Source of the DNA: Wolfiporia cocos
Lineage: Eukaryota > Basidiomycota > Agaricomycetes > Polyporales > Phaeolaceae
Direction: 5' to 3'
Length of the DNA: 64,000 nt
Assembly (NCBI GenBank): GCA_029448655.1
Contig: JACCLO010000025.1
Location: 1-64,000 of the forward strand
The notes beneath the pieces were generated by a model, which saw nothing but the letters and a program-made list of their open reading frames with translations, did no database searches and was not told the origin of the DNA. Below are positions 22,169 to 35,183 of the stretch, piece by piece. The position numbers and the translations under genes are program-made. How positions within the stretch are numbered: the first letter of the stretch is position 1; each line of letters starts with the position of its first letter.

Positions 22169-22928
22169 TTCGGGTCACAAGGGGATTGAGCGATGTGTAC
22201 CAGAGCGATTGTAATTATACCGGCAGTGGGTAACTTACAAAGAGATCCATGCAGAGACCAGCAAGGTAGCTCATGTCGCAATAATTGGAGAGGTCTGTGA
22301 ATCAGATGCGCGCACAGATCGCGATCACTCTATTAGTGCGGGAGAACTTCACAATTCACGTAGATCGGATCTACAGACACACCAAGGGAATGCTGGCCAC
22401 CCTGGACCGCACGCATCGAGGCCTTAGACACCGTAATTTGGTGTTACTAACTGTATCATTCGCCGTCGCACTCTATGAAGCCAATTGCCTGGGACAGATT
22501 CAGAAGTCGCATTCTTGTACCAGTTCTGGACAGCCAGCTCGAGTAAGCCAAGATTGTCAGAGTTATGATTGCAAGTGCCGGCATGTTTGTGGAACACCTT
22601 GACTACTCTAGAGTTCTGACTGGGAAGATCAGATGCTCAAGAACATTTTCAGTACTTTGCCCGTCAATACTACACAGATGAGTTTGCACAACTTGCGGGC
22701 GCTTCGCGAGTCATTGCCACATTACGTACGTCGCGCGTGACTGCGTGTGATCGATTTTAATTCCTGAGTTGGGGCCTGAAGCGAGCGCTGGCCATGGGTG
22801 AGAAAGAGAGAGCGCGGGTTGTAAAATTACATGCGCGCGGGTGCGAGCGCTGGGTGTGCAATTCCAGAATACCCATACCTTCACCCTCACGCGCACACCC
22901 ACTTTATAGTGCTACTTAGCCACCATCA
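22169..22928. other. Upstream region of gene 2 and leader of the broken small gene
   Basis: 22240-22470 resembles the upstream regions of genes 1 and 3. 22590-22660 resembles 28378-28440 upstream of gene 3 (GTGGAACACC..GACTACTCTAGA). 22850-22928 resembles the leader of the intact small gene (13350-13433). I see no further gene. Confidence 0.5.
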
Positions 22929-23283
22929 TGGATATAACTCGTGACGACTATCCCGACGTGCGCTCGAACGCCACCGACGACCAGAAGTTCTGACAGACCA
23001 CAGTCAACGGAGCACGACATCCATGAGGACTACTCGAAGAGCCCACCACGCATAAGTCGACGCAATACCATCTCTAGCTCGTCAGCATGGCAATGTCGCT
23101 GTATGCAGAACCAGCCGCCAGAGTACGGAGACACTAGCGTGAGCCGTCATCCAGGGATGAGGAGGGTGCGAGGAAGTCTATAGATCCAAGAGGGAGGGAG
23201 TTCTGGGAGACGAGGCTGCAAGCAAGACCACGAAGCAGTCGGAATTGGAAGTCGTCACGACGCAGAACTCAGTGCACCCTTAA
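22929..23283 (+). pseudogene. Broken second copy of the small gene at 13434
   Basis: The start MDITRDDYPDVRSNATDDQK is kept, but 20 bases present in the intact copy are missing after GACCAGAAGTTC, giving an immediate TGA (22991). A further base loss lies in the exon 2 part (CAGGGATGAGGAG against CAGGGATTGAGGAT). The donor has decayed (CATAAGTC against GAGTAAGTC). The flanks on both sides are shared with the 13.4-kb copy, so this is the partner in a segmental duplication. Confidence 0.75.
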
Positions 23284-23821
23284 ACGTTTAAACTAGCAGG
23301 TACAAAGAGATCAAACGGTTTGACGCCTAGAATATCATTCTTGTAATCACAAATGGGAAACGAATTGTATACTACCGCCGCACGCGTACGACATCACTGC
23401 TATTGCCGACGTGGTACGCTTGCGATCTGCGTCAGCATATCTGTTTCTGTCTTGTGGTTTGTTGCGATCTTCACAAACGTATCCGGATGAAGGAAGGAGA
23501 CGAAGGTACTTTGCGGGTGGTGCGTTTATGAGATTCAACAGAATTCCTTGGGCTTCAGCCAAGCTTCAATGCTCCAATATTCAATATTCAATTCTCAATA
23601 TTTGATCTGTACGCATGGACATACCAATCACCGCAAGTGGAGAGCATATCTAAAAGCCAAGGTCAGAGAGAATTTCCGTGAGTTATGAATAAACATCTCT
23701 ACTAGTACTATACATCAGTCCGGTTCCAACACGCAACATAAACTAGCCGCAATGGCATACCCAGCCATCGTCATTCGCGAATGAAGTGGATACAGACAGA
23801 ATCGTCATCGATACTGGATCA
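23284..23821. other. Intergenic stretch shared with 13812-14350
   Basis: The sequence resembles the flank of the intact small gene, including AATATCATTCTTGTAATCACAAATGGGA and the later CATCAGTCCGGTTCCAACACGC. It lies between the broken small gene and the 3' end of coiled-coil gene 3. No gene is seen. Confidence 0.5.
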
Positions 23822-26800
23822 TCAAGCCGAGGGCTGATCTTCACCTCCACCAAGAGCATAAAACAATGCGCCTAATGGGCTGCTAAGTCTGCGAAGTGCC
23901 CTCTGTTTCTCTTCTTCAATGCGACGCACGGTCCCCTGGAGCCGCACAGTATTCGAATTAGCTTCTAGCAGCTCCTTGAACATACTGTCAAATCTCTCGC
24001 GGAGCTCTTGTTCAGACTTCTTGAACGTCTCGCTGAGCCTTTCAGCTGTCATCGCACGGGATCGCTCCGCCTCTATGTCCCTCTCAAAGGAACTCCTAGA
24101 GGCAAGAAGACGCTGCTCGAGGTTCCTGATTTGTTCGGTCGCTGTAGAGCAGTCACGTTCCGCCTTCTCCTTGCTACGTAATGCCTGCGATAGTTGCAAC
24201 TGCATCCCGCAAACCGTTGAAGTCTGATTCTCCTTGTCGGTGAGAGTACGTGCGATAGTTTCTTTAGCGCTGTCTACGCGGAGTACCAGCTGAGGTAGAG
24301 CAGCCACGATGGCTTCCACGTCCAGCTTGCCTTCAGGTTGGACAGATTGCGCTTTCTCGCGAGGATCAGGGGAGGAGCCCGGCCTTGCTGCACGCTGTGC
24401 AAGAAGCTCTATCTCGCTCACAGCTCGTCGAATCGCATCGACAAAAGTGTGAACGCGAGTCTTCAGTTCCCAGAGCTGATCTGAGATACTCTTCTTCTCC
24501 ACCTCGACCTGCTCCCGCTCTTGGTTGGCGATTGATAGCCGAAGCTCAACTTCATGTAAGCGTTTCGAGGCATACTCTTTATCCGCACTAAGTGAAGCGA
24601 CCTTAGCCTTCGTGTCCTCGAGGATAGACTTCAAGCGATCAAGTTCCTTTGCCCTTGCAGCGGCATCTCTCGAGGCCTGTGCGCCTGCAGCTTCGAGCGC
24701 TTTGACGGTTTCCGATCGCCGTGTACGCTCCGCAGCGAGCTCCGCAGACTGAGTCTGGAATGTGTCGCTGAGCTGCTGCAATCTCTCCTGGGCCTCCTTG
24801 TGCGCTTGCGCAATCTGCGCCCGGACACTACGCTCGTCCGCGAGCTCGGCAGCTTTCGCCTCGACCGCGCGGAGTGCGTCGCGTAGAGACTGCTCCTTTG
24901 TCTCAAGCTCTGTAGACTTGGCTGCGAGCGCATCGTCGAGCTGGCTGCGTGCTAGCCTCGCCGCATCCAATGCCCGGGCGGTCTCCTGATGAGAGAGACG
25001 CTCGGCTGTGAGCTCTGCATCCTTCTTGTGGAGCGCCTCGGTGACCGCCAAATGGGAGTTACGCTCGGCATCCAATTCCGCGGCGCTCGACTTGAGCGAT
25101 TGAGCGAGCTCATCACAGGTTGATTGCAAGGCTGCCAGCTCGGCGGATACGGATTCAACCTTCTCCTGCAGCTGAAGGCGTGCTTGCTGCGCTACGCCGA
25201 GCGCTCGAGTCGCCTCTTCGTGTGAGAATCGCTCAGCCGTGAGCTCTGCGTCCTTCATTTTGAGCTCTTCGGTGATAGCTAAGTGGGAGGAGCGCTCAGC
25301 TTCTAGCTCGAATTCTCTCGACTTGAGTGATTGAGCAAGCTCGTTGGAGGACATGCGCAAGGCTGACAGTTCGGAGGACTTGGACGCAAATTTCTCTTTC
25401 AGCTGAACGCGTGCTTGTTGTGCCGCATCAAGAGCTCGAATCGTCTCTTCATGGGAAGAGCGTTCGGCTGCGAGTTCTGCGTCCCTCACCTTAAGCGCCT
25501 CGGCAACCGCCAAATGGGATTCGCGCTCGGCATCCAACTCCGAAGACCTCAACTCCAGCGACCGTACAAGCTCGTCACGGGTTGAGTGCAAGGCTATAAT
25601 CTCGACAGACATAGATCCAGCCTTCTCTTCTAGCTGCACGCGAGCTTGTTGCGCCACATCAAGCGCTCGACTTGTCTCTTCATGTGAGGAGCGCTCAGCT
25701 GCGAGCTCGGAATCCTTCGCATGTAGCGCCTGTACGGCTTCCGCGCGGGCGACGTGTTCGGCACTGAGTTCCCTATCCTTGGTACCAAGTGCCTCCTCGA
25801 GCTTCCGGCAAGTGTCCATAGCAGCGCCCAGAGAATAGGCAACTTGTTCTCTGGCTTGACGTTCGCTTGCAAGCTCTGCTGTCCTAGCATCGAGAGCATG
25901 AGCTGTTTCCTCGCGCGCTGTATGCTCGGCCTCAAGCTCTGCGGCCCTTGAGGTAAGAGCTCCCTCGAGTTCCCGGTGAGACACTCGGACCGCGTCAAGC
26001 TCTTGGACAACGTGCTGGTGGGCGTCGCGCTCAGCTGTGAGCTGGGCGGTCCTCGTCTCGAGCGAGCGCGAGATGTTATCGCGGTTGTCACGTTCGGCGT
26101 TGAGCTCTGCAGCGCTCGCCTCGAGCGCCGCCTCGAGCCGACAGCATGCATCTCGAGCCGTATCGAGCTCCCCAAGAGCCTGTGTCCTGCCATCGCGCTC
26201 AGCCGCCAGTTCCGCATCCCGCGCTTCGAGTGCGCGTGCGGTTTCGGCATGTGCTGTGCGCTCGGATTTGAGCGCCCGTGTCATATCTACACGAGAGGCG
26301 CGTTCGGACTCCAGTGCCGCCTCGAGCTGCTGCATTGCGTATCGAGATGTGTCCAGTTCATCGACAAACTGCTTGTGGGAATCGCGCTCTGCCGCGAGCT
26401 CGGCATCCTTGAGTTCGAGCGCCTGCGCCGCCCCTTCGCGAGCGACGCGCTCCGATGTGAGCTCTGCGGCTTTCGCCTCGAGTGCATGCAGGGTGTCTTG
26501 CCTGGCAGCATGCTCATCCGTGAGCTCCATACTCTTGATCTCGAGCATCCGGGTCACCTCTTCTCGTGCAGCGCGCTCGGATGCGAGCTCTTCGCTTTTC
26601 GCATCGAGGGAACGCAGAGCGTCCTGCCTGGAAGCACGCTCGTCTGCGAGCTCGGCATCTCTAGCTTCAAGTGCCCGTTCGGCCGCTTCGCGAGCGGCGC
26701 GTTCCGACGTGAGTTCCGCAGCGTGTGCGCGAGCCATGTCCTGCCTGGCAGCGCGCTCATCGGCGAGCTCCGCAGTTCTCATCTCGAGAGAATGCTCGAG

Positions 26801-27853
26801 TTGTTGACGTACATCCTGAGATCCCTCTAGCGTCTGGACAACCTCATCGCGAGCGGCGCGCTCGGCAGAGAGCTCTGCAGACTTCGAGTCGAGAGAGGTT
26901 TGCAGAGCTTGCAGCCGCTCCTCCAATGCAGAAGCGTCTGATTCGGATGATTGGATACGTGCGCTCAATGCAGCTATAGTTTGATCTCGGTCAAGCACGG
27001 TGGCTTTACTGCTGTCCAGCTAAAGCGGTGTAAATCAGTAAAAGCTTTATTTTATTGTAATATGTAGCATTCTTACCTCTTGACAGACCGTGTACAGCAG
27101 TGACCCTTTGTGTGTGCGCTCATATTGCAGCCTTTTCAGCAGCAGGGCGGTGCGGACATGCAGTACTGCGTGCCGCCTTACGATCGTCCTCCGTGCGGTC
27201 TGTTCTGACTGCAGCGCTGCCTGGGTCGTCTGGAGCGTGGCGGACAGGTCTTTGACACGACGATCTAATGCACCGCACGCAGCTTCATTCGCCTTGATCG
27301 CCGCCCGCGCTTCCTCCACGTGCGCCTCCGCAGTGGCGAGACTCGTCTCAAACTGTGCCTGGAGTTCGTTCTTCGCCGTTTCTGTTTCCGTATGTGCTTC
27401 GAGCAACGAGGTCTCCAGCTCGCGTACACGCTCCTTGAGCATGGAGGTCTCTTTCTTCTTGGATCTCAGTGATATTTGCGCCTCTTCTAGCTATTGACCG
27501 TCAAATCACATGCAAAACGCGGAGAGAAGACAGAAAATTTACTTTCCGCCGCAGATCTTCCGTAGCTTTGGAATCGTCCTTGGATATGCTATCTGGGAGG
27601 GAAAGCACTGAACTCCTCGGGCTCTCATTGAGGGTACCATCTGAGCCATTGGAGGAAAACTCTGACATTGAAGCCTTCGTGAGCGGCAAGACACGCTAGA
27701 CAAATGCAACGCCGTACCAGAGACGGAGTGAACTGACGCCTGGCTTAGCGAGCTCTTGAGCCAGAAAGATGTACTACTGTCTTGAAAGCGCGCCAGCAGC
27801 GACGGACGCCGGGCTGGCATCGTTTGTCGTCTGTGAGTCGAGGGTTTCGACAT
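23822..27853 (-). CDS. Coiled-coil cluster gene 3, 1288 aa, four exons, full length
   Basis: Exons on the - strand: 27853-27718, 27661-27543, 27490-27077, 27019-23822; introns are GT..AG, 52-57 bases. The N-terminus has MPARRPSLLARFQDSS, exon 2 has SPRSSVLSLPDSISKDD..ATEDLRRK, and exon 3 ends RRHAVLHVRTALLLKRLQ...VCQE. Exon 4 carries about 30 units of a 21-residue repeat (LEAKAAELTSERVAREGAAQ type), then a conserved region with LHEVELRLSIANQEREQ, DKENQTSTV and a C-terminal FYALGGGEDQPSA. The short basic Ser-rich head plus a continuous rod resembles filament or tether proteins, but I recognise no named family. This copy is the reference for the damage seen in genes 1 and 2. High Arg/Ala/Ser frames on the opposite strand are shadows. 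Confidence 0.8.
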
Positions 27854-28841
27854 TTTGGTCTGCAAGGTGAAATTGCGCGACATGCATCAGTGCGACTGTG
27901 GTTATAAGGGCAGCGAGTGATATACACAGATCCATGCAGAGACCAGCAAGGTAACTCGTGTCGCAGTATTTGGTGAGGTCTGTTGACCAGATGCGCGCTC
28001 ATATCGCGATCTCCATTGGTGCGGGAGAGCGTCACAATTCACGGATCTACGAAGATACACCATTGGAATGCCGGTCGCCCTGGACCGCACGTATTGGGAT
28101 ACCAGACCAAGTATATAACTCATTTGATGTTCCGAACTGTATCATTCGTGCGCTGGGTCTTCTTGATCGTGATATTCATGAGTGATATCCACTGGCACAG
28201 CCCCTCATACCTACGAATGCCACGAAAGGGGATACCTTTCTCTTGGTCCAGTAGCTGCAAATGGGTGATTGCCCGCCGTTGCGCTCCAAATGCCTCGGGA
28301 CAGGAGTTGCATTCTTGCACCAATTCTGCATAGCAGCTCGAGTCGGCCAAGATGATTACGGATTGTTGGCATGTTCGTGGAACACCGTGACTACTCTAGA
28401 ATTCAGAGACTGGGAGGACGATCAGGTACTCAAGAACGTTGACGGGACCTTGCATTTTTTTGCATCAGCGCACAAATACACGTAACTGCGTGACTGATTG
28501 ATCGATCTTGATTCGGTCACCTTCACCAAATCTATATTCGGGGCTGTAGCCTTGCAAATCCCCGGCAAGTGCGCTTTTCCATTGCTCAGCGTACGTACGT
28601 CTGCATGGCGAGCAATGTCCGGCTTCTCATTATCAAGTGTTGCCCGCTCTCTCGTTAGCGTACATTGCATCTCATGCGCGCCACAACATTGTACTCGTGG
28701 CCGATACGAGTGGATGTACATATTTTAATTAAGATCATCACGCTGACCATGAAGTCGTGCATTCGTCGCTGCATCATTGGAGGAAACTAAGTACTGCACA
28801 ATAGGGCAACATAAATACATAGCGACGGGAAACGCGGAACA
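27854..28841. other. Upstream region of gene 3 and 3' flank of gene 4
   Basis: 27935-28160 is the upstream block shared with genes 1 and 2. 28378-28440 and 28480-28515 are shared with 22600-22760; the latter (ACTGCGTGACTGAT..GATCGATCTTGATT) also occurs at 7315-7352 beyond the family B LTR. The rest shows no gene. Confidence 0.5.
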
Positions 28842-31271
28842 TCACTGGATCATGCACATACTGCTCTCCTGTTTCCGCTCCTCCTCCTTGCGCTTCTGCT
28901 TCTCCTTCCATAGATCATTCGCGCGTTTTTTCTCCTCCTGATACTGATGCTGGAACTTATCTGTCTCATTCTTAGCTCTAGTCAATTCAATCTCCAGATC
29001 GGCGGCCCTTTGGATAGCTGTATCAGCCCTATCAGCCTTGCTACGAAGGTCCTGCTCTGCCTTCCTAAGCGTCTCGATCAATTGTTCTGCCGCTACGGCA
29101 CGCTTGCGCACTGTTGCGACATCTGCCTCGAAGGACGTATTCGCCGTCAGCAGACGCTGTTCAAGGCTCTTTGCCTTCTCCGTCGCAACCGCAAATTCGT
29201 GCTCTGCTCTCTCCCTAGCCTGAGACGCGTGCAAGAGCTGCAATTGCAGGTCGCAAGCGAGTGCATACTGACTTTCGTTGTCAGAAAGGAGAACAGCGAA
29301 TTTCTCCTTTAGGGTCTGACAGCGGCCAGGGAGCTTGGCAAGTTCACTCAGTCGGCTATCGACGCCGGCACCATTCTGGGTGATACCTTCCTCTGGGTGG
29401 TTGGTACTCGCCGGCTCTCCAACCCGCCCGCCAAGCGACTCGATCTCCACGAGAGCTTTCCGCATCGCAATGGTCGTTGTAGTGATCTGAGTTTCCAAGT
29501 CGCGGACCAGGTCGAGCGTGTGGTTTTGATCAACCTCTATCTGCTCTCGCTGTCGGGACACTCGGGAAAGCTCGGATTCCGTCGCGCTTAGACGCGCGGA
29601 AATCTCTGCCTTCTCCGTGCTGAGGGACGCGAATCTTGCCTCCAAATTCTTGAGACGAGTAGCCAGGTCATCTCGCTCGGCGGCTCCAGCCGCTACGTCC
29701 CTGCGAGCCTCGGAGAGCGTGGCCTCCAGCTTCCTGTATGTTTGCTGTGTCGTCTCGAGCGTACGAGCCGTCTCTGCTCGGGCGACGCGCTCTGATGCAA
29801 GTTCCGCTGCTTGCGTCTTGATCGCATCACCAAACTGCTGGCACGTGTGGCGCACCGACTCCAGTGTACGTGCGGTCTGCTCCCGGGTGCTGCGCTCGTT
29901 GGTGAGCTCTGTCACCGTCGCCTTGAGCTCCTGCGCTGTGCTCTGCCGAGCTGACTGCTCGCTCGCCAGTTCTGCGGTCTTCGCTTCAAGCGCCTCCTCC
30001 AGCTGTCTGCGCGCCTTCTGCGCTGCACTCAGTGCGCGGCTTGTCTCCGTGCGGGAAGTGCGCTCATTCGCGAGCTCTGCTTCCATCGCCTGGAGCGTCT
30101 GGGTAGCCTCCACACGCGCGACATGCTCGCCCGCAAGCTCTGCCGCCTTCGCTTCGAGCGCCTTTGCGGTCCTCTCCCGGGTGACGCGCTCGGACGCGAG
30201 CTCTGCGGTTCTCGCGTCGAGCGCTCCGCGGGCCTCCTGGTATGCCTGCCGGGTTGCCTCGAGTGATTGCGCAGTCTCGCTGCGGGCGATGCGCTCGCTC
30301 GAGAGTTCTGCGGCTTTGGCACGGAGTGCGTCCTCAAGGGAGGACTTCTGGACGCGCGACTGCTCCTGGACCGCAGCGATCTCTGCCTCCGCCGACTGCA
30401 CTCGTGCTTGGAGTGTCCCTATTGTCTGTTCCTGAGCTTGTACGGTGGACCTAGCCTCGTTTAACTGTACAGTTTCACATTCAACAGGATCCGAGAAATT
30501 CATTGACACCCGAGCGCACCTTTTGACAGGCTGATGCGAAAAGACGGCGCTCGCGAGCGCGTTCTTTCTGCAGTCTTCTCAGCAGCACGACCGTGCGGAC
30601 GTGCACCACTGCCACGCGTCTCTTGTCCTTCTTGTACGACTCCACCGCCGCCCGTTCTGACTGCAGCTCTGCCGTCGTTGTCTGAAGCGCCGCGGCCAAT
30701 TCCTTAACGCGACCATCGAGGACCGCATACGCGTTATTGCGTGCCTTGAGCGCGGTCTTCGTCTCGCTCACGTGCGCCTGCGCACTCGCAAGATTCTTCT
30801 CCACGCCCGCCTTCTCTTCTTTCATATTATGGAGCTCGCGCCGGAGCTGGTCCGTCTCCCCACGCGCTTGTTGCAACGAGGTGTCCAGCATACTAACACG
30901 TTCCTCTAAGGTCGCGGCCGTTTCGGCCTTCGATTTGACCTTTGCATTGGCGTCATCGAGCTAGTGCGGGATGAGTTTCCACAGCGTACACGGGAGCAGT
31001 AAAGCGTACTTGGCGCGTTAGCTCCTCTGCGGTAACTTCGGGCTGAGCGGCCAGGAGCGACTCGACAGAGCTGTTTGGGCTAGTGGTGAAATGTTCCTTG
31101 GCTACTACACTCAGTGAACACGCGCCATGCAGAGACAGACGATGCACTCGTACCCGCAACTGATCGCAAGGATGCGCGGCTCGACTGGCGTTTGAGGTTC
31201 GAGCCGATACGCCCGAGAAGCGACGGGCGCGATGTTGGCTGCTTTCTAGGTGGCGTGGTTGGTGTGGCCAT
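28842..31271 (-). CDS. Coiled-coil cluster gene 4, 758 aa, four exons, full length
   Basis: Exons on the - strand: 31271-31154, 31104-31010, 30960-30520, 30464-28842, with the same phases as genes 1-3. The N-terminus has TSRPSLLGRIGSNLKRQSSR, exon 2 has TTSPNSSVESLLAAQ...EELTRQ, and exon 3 ends VAVVHVRTVVLLRRLQ...ACQK. Exon 4 starts LNEARSTVQAQEQTIGTL and holds the same 21-residue coiled-coil units, fewer in number. It then has a diverged version of the conserved tail region (NESQYALACDLQLQLL) and a highly charged end, KRKEEERKQESSMCMIQ. It is an older paralog of genes 1-3. The start at 31271 gives an N-terminus like the other members; a Met six codons upstream is also in frame. Confidence 0.78.
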
Positions 31272-33242
31272 TGCGGAGGAACAGATCAATTACAAGTGAG
31301 ATGGTCGTACAATAGGCGCTGCTACGCTTTAAGATGTGCTGCTCGTGCGAGACCAATAAGGTTATATACTGCGCAGAGTCTCAAGAAGCGTGCTGCGTTG
31401 TGACAAGAACATGCGTGGCGGCGGCACATATTCTGTGCGGTTTGAGAGCGTATGCAGTCGCGAGGGCGGCGTAGGCTGAGGGTCGGCCTGTAACGCCACC
31501 TATTCTATAAGAAGTTCCGCCCTCATGGCGCGCTCTAGACCATGAATTGTTAGACATCCACGCACCTGCAGATGGATCAATGAAGAAGGGGTAGAGATGG
31601 ACGTGGGCGCGTTGCAAGCTGTGCGCAGGAAACTAATACAGCACAGCACAGCATTGCCAAGTACTACGTTAGTAGGTGGACTCGCGCGCGCAGGACGTGA
31701 GCTCTCTGTCAAGAGCGCTGATTCCGCACCTGCTGGCAGGCCATGACTTGCAGGCCAGGCGAGTGATCCCGATATATGACTGTAGCATCATCCTTCATGG
31801 TAGGATCGGCGATCATGATATCAAGCCCATCTGGCAGGGTCTGTACGCTACCGTACCCTTTGAGCATTGAATTCAATGCTTGAGTACAAGAGCACATCAG
31901 CGCGCGTCGACGCGCTCATGTACTGTGCTGATTGGCCGCCACATTCCCGCTACCGGAGGTAGTGGGTCTTGGAGCGTAAATCGGAACGCGTTTCAAAATT
32001 TCCCTCGGGCTTTAGGGCAGGTCTCCGGTTACGATTTTTCTTATCAGCTTGTATGTGTGGGAACATGAGTAACAAAATATCTGATCCGGATGTCTCCGAC
32101 AGCAAAGTGTCCCAGTCTCGCACCCAGACGGTGAACGTTTGAACGCTTATAGCTTATAGCGTTGCCTGACCCGCGTTGTGTACCCTACATTATCACAGCG
32201 TTAACAATCGTGTTGGTACGTGTATGCGCCAGTAGTAATATTGTGCGAATACACGCCTGCTCAGCTATCAATCTGATATCTTCCCCATTCATGAATTTGT
32301 ATGCAACATGATCCTTGGGTCTAGCTTATTCGCCTCAAATTAAAAATCACAAGAAAGCAGAGACTCTTCGGATAGCTCGGATTGTGGCGAACATATATAT
32401 GGTTGAAGTGCCTTGATTTTTGGGTTGACTCAGTTGGAATGCCTTCCGGGCATCTTTCTTCTGGATGCCGTCATCAAGCAAGACCTGCAAAGAATCAGCA
32501 AAAATGCCCGCAGCAAGCTCGCCAAGTCCGCGATGCTAAGTAGAGAATAGCTAGAACATCCACCATAGTCTTCGAGTCGCTACCTTCAGCCTCTAGTGCT
32601 GCATGTAGTTTCCGAGTACACTCCTGCTTATGTGAGCTGCCGCCCAAGGAGTCCCCACAAGTGGTCATTGACGCCAGCCATTCCATCTTCAGTACTATCT
32701 GTTTCAAAGTTGAGCTACTATTGTTGTATACCCATAGGATATACAGAGCATATAGTTATTGAAGCAGCAGTAAGTAATGTCTCAAAAATGCCGGTACTAA
32801 TTACAGCGTGCTAGACGCGTTGCAACGCGCGAGCGCGACAATTTACAACCACACATTGGTTTGGGGGGCGGGGGGTGGGGCAGAGCGAGATATACAGCCG
32901 CCTATACGAAAGCTATGACTACGACTACTTCTCTGTTTGTTCTGTACTGCACGCATTGATCTGCCCGCACACCGGTAGCGGGCTATGCCGTGCTTGCGCG
33001 GCCTTACTGCCTTATTGGCTAATTTCGACGCGTACGTGGCGACGCGTCAGTCACGTGTCCATAACACGTGTACCGCTTTCGCCCACTGCAATTACTGCAC
33101 TAGAGCCTGATCCCAGCATTCTACTCAGTCGTCAGGCCGACTGATCTCTCTTGCGCAGCTGGCCTGACTTTGGTCATCCCGTTCACTGGCTGCAGGCCTT
33201 CCGAAAGTCGTCTGACACGCGGTAGGCATAGTCAGCGTCAAG
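31272..33242. other. Intergenic stretch between gene 4 and ERV46
   Basis: These divergent promoters (gene 4 leftward, ERV46 rightward) share about 2 kb. I see no gene with a recognisable domain. A G-run lies at 32861-32879. The - strand around 32545-32400 reads LGELAAGIFADSLQ and LLDDGIQKKDARKAF without a clear gene model and is left unassigned. Confidence 0.5.
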
Positions 33243-35183
33243 ATGCCAGCCAAGGGTCTCTTCAGCTCGCTGAAAGGCATTGATGCCTTCGGCAAGGTGT
33301 GCTATTCGCGGCGGAGAATAGTGGACACGCAGGAAAGCTGATAGTAAATGTAGACTATGGAGGATGTCAAGGTCAAGACGCGCACGGGCGCGCTCTGTGA
33401 GCCTTCTTCGGAGCATCGTGCAAAGAGTTGCGCTGATCCTGCGTAATTGACATACAGTGACCATACTGTCTGCCGCCATCATTTTGACATTTACGACCAT
33501 AGAGTTTCTGGACTACCGACGGGTGCATGTTGATACGTCTATCTTGGTCGACAGGAGCAGGGGAGAGAAACTGAATGTTCGAATGAATGTCACCTTTCCA
33601 AGGGTACCATGTTACCGTGAGTGTCGCAATTTCTGGCTAGTAAGAGCATCCAAGCAGTGGGACGATGGGGGAGCTAGTACGTGCTCCACACCACCTGCTT
33701 CAACCAGCTCCACGAACGCTTTGCGATGCGCAGCATACATTCTCTACTGTGGGTTGCATCTTGTCAGCCTGACATGCTACCGCAGTGCATTCGCCCGTCA
33801 TATATGTCATGTTGTCCCGTGAGAACACATTAACACAATACTGATACTTGTCGTGTATCTTTAGTTCTCAGCCTCGACGTGATGGACATTTCGGGCGAGA
33901 CGCAGTCCGACATCACGCACAACATTCGCAAGACGCGCCTTAATGAGAAGGGTGAGCCGCTCAGCGCTCTTGCACAGAGCGGCGAGCTGCGCAACGACCT
34001 CGACAGGCTGAATGAGCAGCGAGGCTCGGACTACTGTGGCTCATGCTACGGTGGGGTGCCCCCGGAGGGTGGGTGCTGCAACACATGTGAGCAGGTCCGC
34101 GAAGCATACGTCGGGCGCGGGTGGAGCTTCAACCGCCCCGACTCGATCGAGCAGGTACGCTCCTTTTGTTTTCTCGGCACTCGGCGACTTGTACTCACCT
34201 GAATCTGCTCGCAATGGTAGTGTGTGAGCGAAGGCTGGTCAGACAAGCTCAAGGAGCAGTCGAGCGAGGGGTGCAACATCTCGGGCAAGGTGCGCGTCAA
34301 CAAGGTCGTGGGCAATATCCACCTTTCTCCGGGGCGCTCGTTCCGCACGGCCGCGCAGAATATCTATGACCTCGTTCCGTACCTTCGTGACGACAAAAAC
34401 CGGCATGACTTTTCGCATATCATTCACGAGTTCGGGTTCGAGAGCGACCAGGAGAAGGAGCGCACGAGGGCGGAGGAGTTCAAGCGCCGCGTCGGGGTGG
34501 AGAAAAATCCTCTGGATGGGGCGTCTGGACGGGTACGTTATGTTTCGTTGGCTGGAGTCGGATGGGAGGAGATATTTATGGGTCTCGCTGCGATAGACGT
34601 CCAAGCAGCAGTACATGTTCCAGTATTTCCTCAAGGTCGTCTCGACACAATTCAATATGCTGGATGGCAAAGTAGTACGTCGCGGATCTCAACCCCCCGT
34701 ATCTTCTCTGAATATTTCGGCAGTACAAAACTCATCAATACAGCGCCACGCACTTTGAGCGCGATCTCACGAAGGGTCACCAAGAAGACAACACAGAAGG
34801 CGTGCACATCGCGCATACATCTGCTGGGATCCCTGGTGCGCTAAATCCCTCAATTCATTTTCTCAGTCTACTCACATGTGACATCAGGCGCTTTCTTCAA
34901 CTACGACATCTCCCCACTCCTGATTATTCACGCCGAGACGCGGCAGTCATTTGCGCACTTCCTCACATCGTATGTCGCTTTCTTTGCCCTCTCTCCATTC
35001 CCCCTCCCTCGTCAAATCGTATTGTGTCGAACTGCATCTGACACCCTCATACCTAACAGGACATGTGCGATCGTGGGAGGTGTGTTGACGGTAGCATCCC
35101 TTATTGACAGCGCGCTCTTCGCGACCTCACGTGCACTGAAGAAGGGCGGTGCACAGGGGTACTCGAATGGCAAGCTCATGTAG
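33243..35183 (+). CDS. ERV46: ERV46/ERGIC3 ER-Golgi cargo receptor, 414 aa, nine exons
   Basis: Exons: 33243-33296, 33354-33396, 33458-33616, 33865-34154, 34221-34532, 34606-34674, 34724-34835, 34888-34969, 35060-35183; the frame closes over 415 codons. It has a short cytosolic N-terminus, then membrane segment 1 (about LTILSAAIILTFTTIEF). The large lumenal part holds VNMTFPRVPCY-type sequence, LSLDVMDISGE and the Cys-rich CGSCYGG..CCNTCEQVREAY. Next come MFQYFLKVV, QYSATHFERDL and FFNYDISPLLIIH, and membrane segment 2 (TCAIVGGVLTVASLIDSALF). ERV46 pairs with ERV41 in COPII vesicles and acts in retrieval of ER proteins. The length and every landmark match the family. Intron 3 (33617-33864, 248 bases) is unusually long for this locus. 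Confidence 0.95.

Noticed and set aside
14985..31000. Long Ser/Arg/Ala- or Leu/Cys-rich frames opposite the coiled-coil exons
   Set aside because: They are shadows of the regular heptad codons on the other strand. They lack splice signals of their own and any recognisable domain.
32400..32710. Possible gene on the - strand (LGELAAGIFADSLQ, LLDDGIQKKDARKAF)
   Set aside because: The frame is coding-like for about 50 codons, but no start, consistent upstream exon or known domain could be joined to it.
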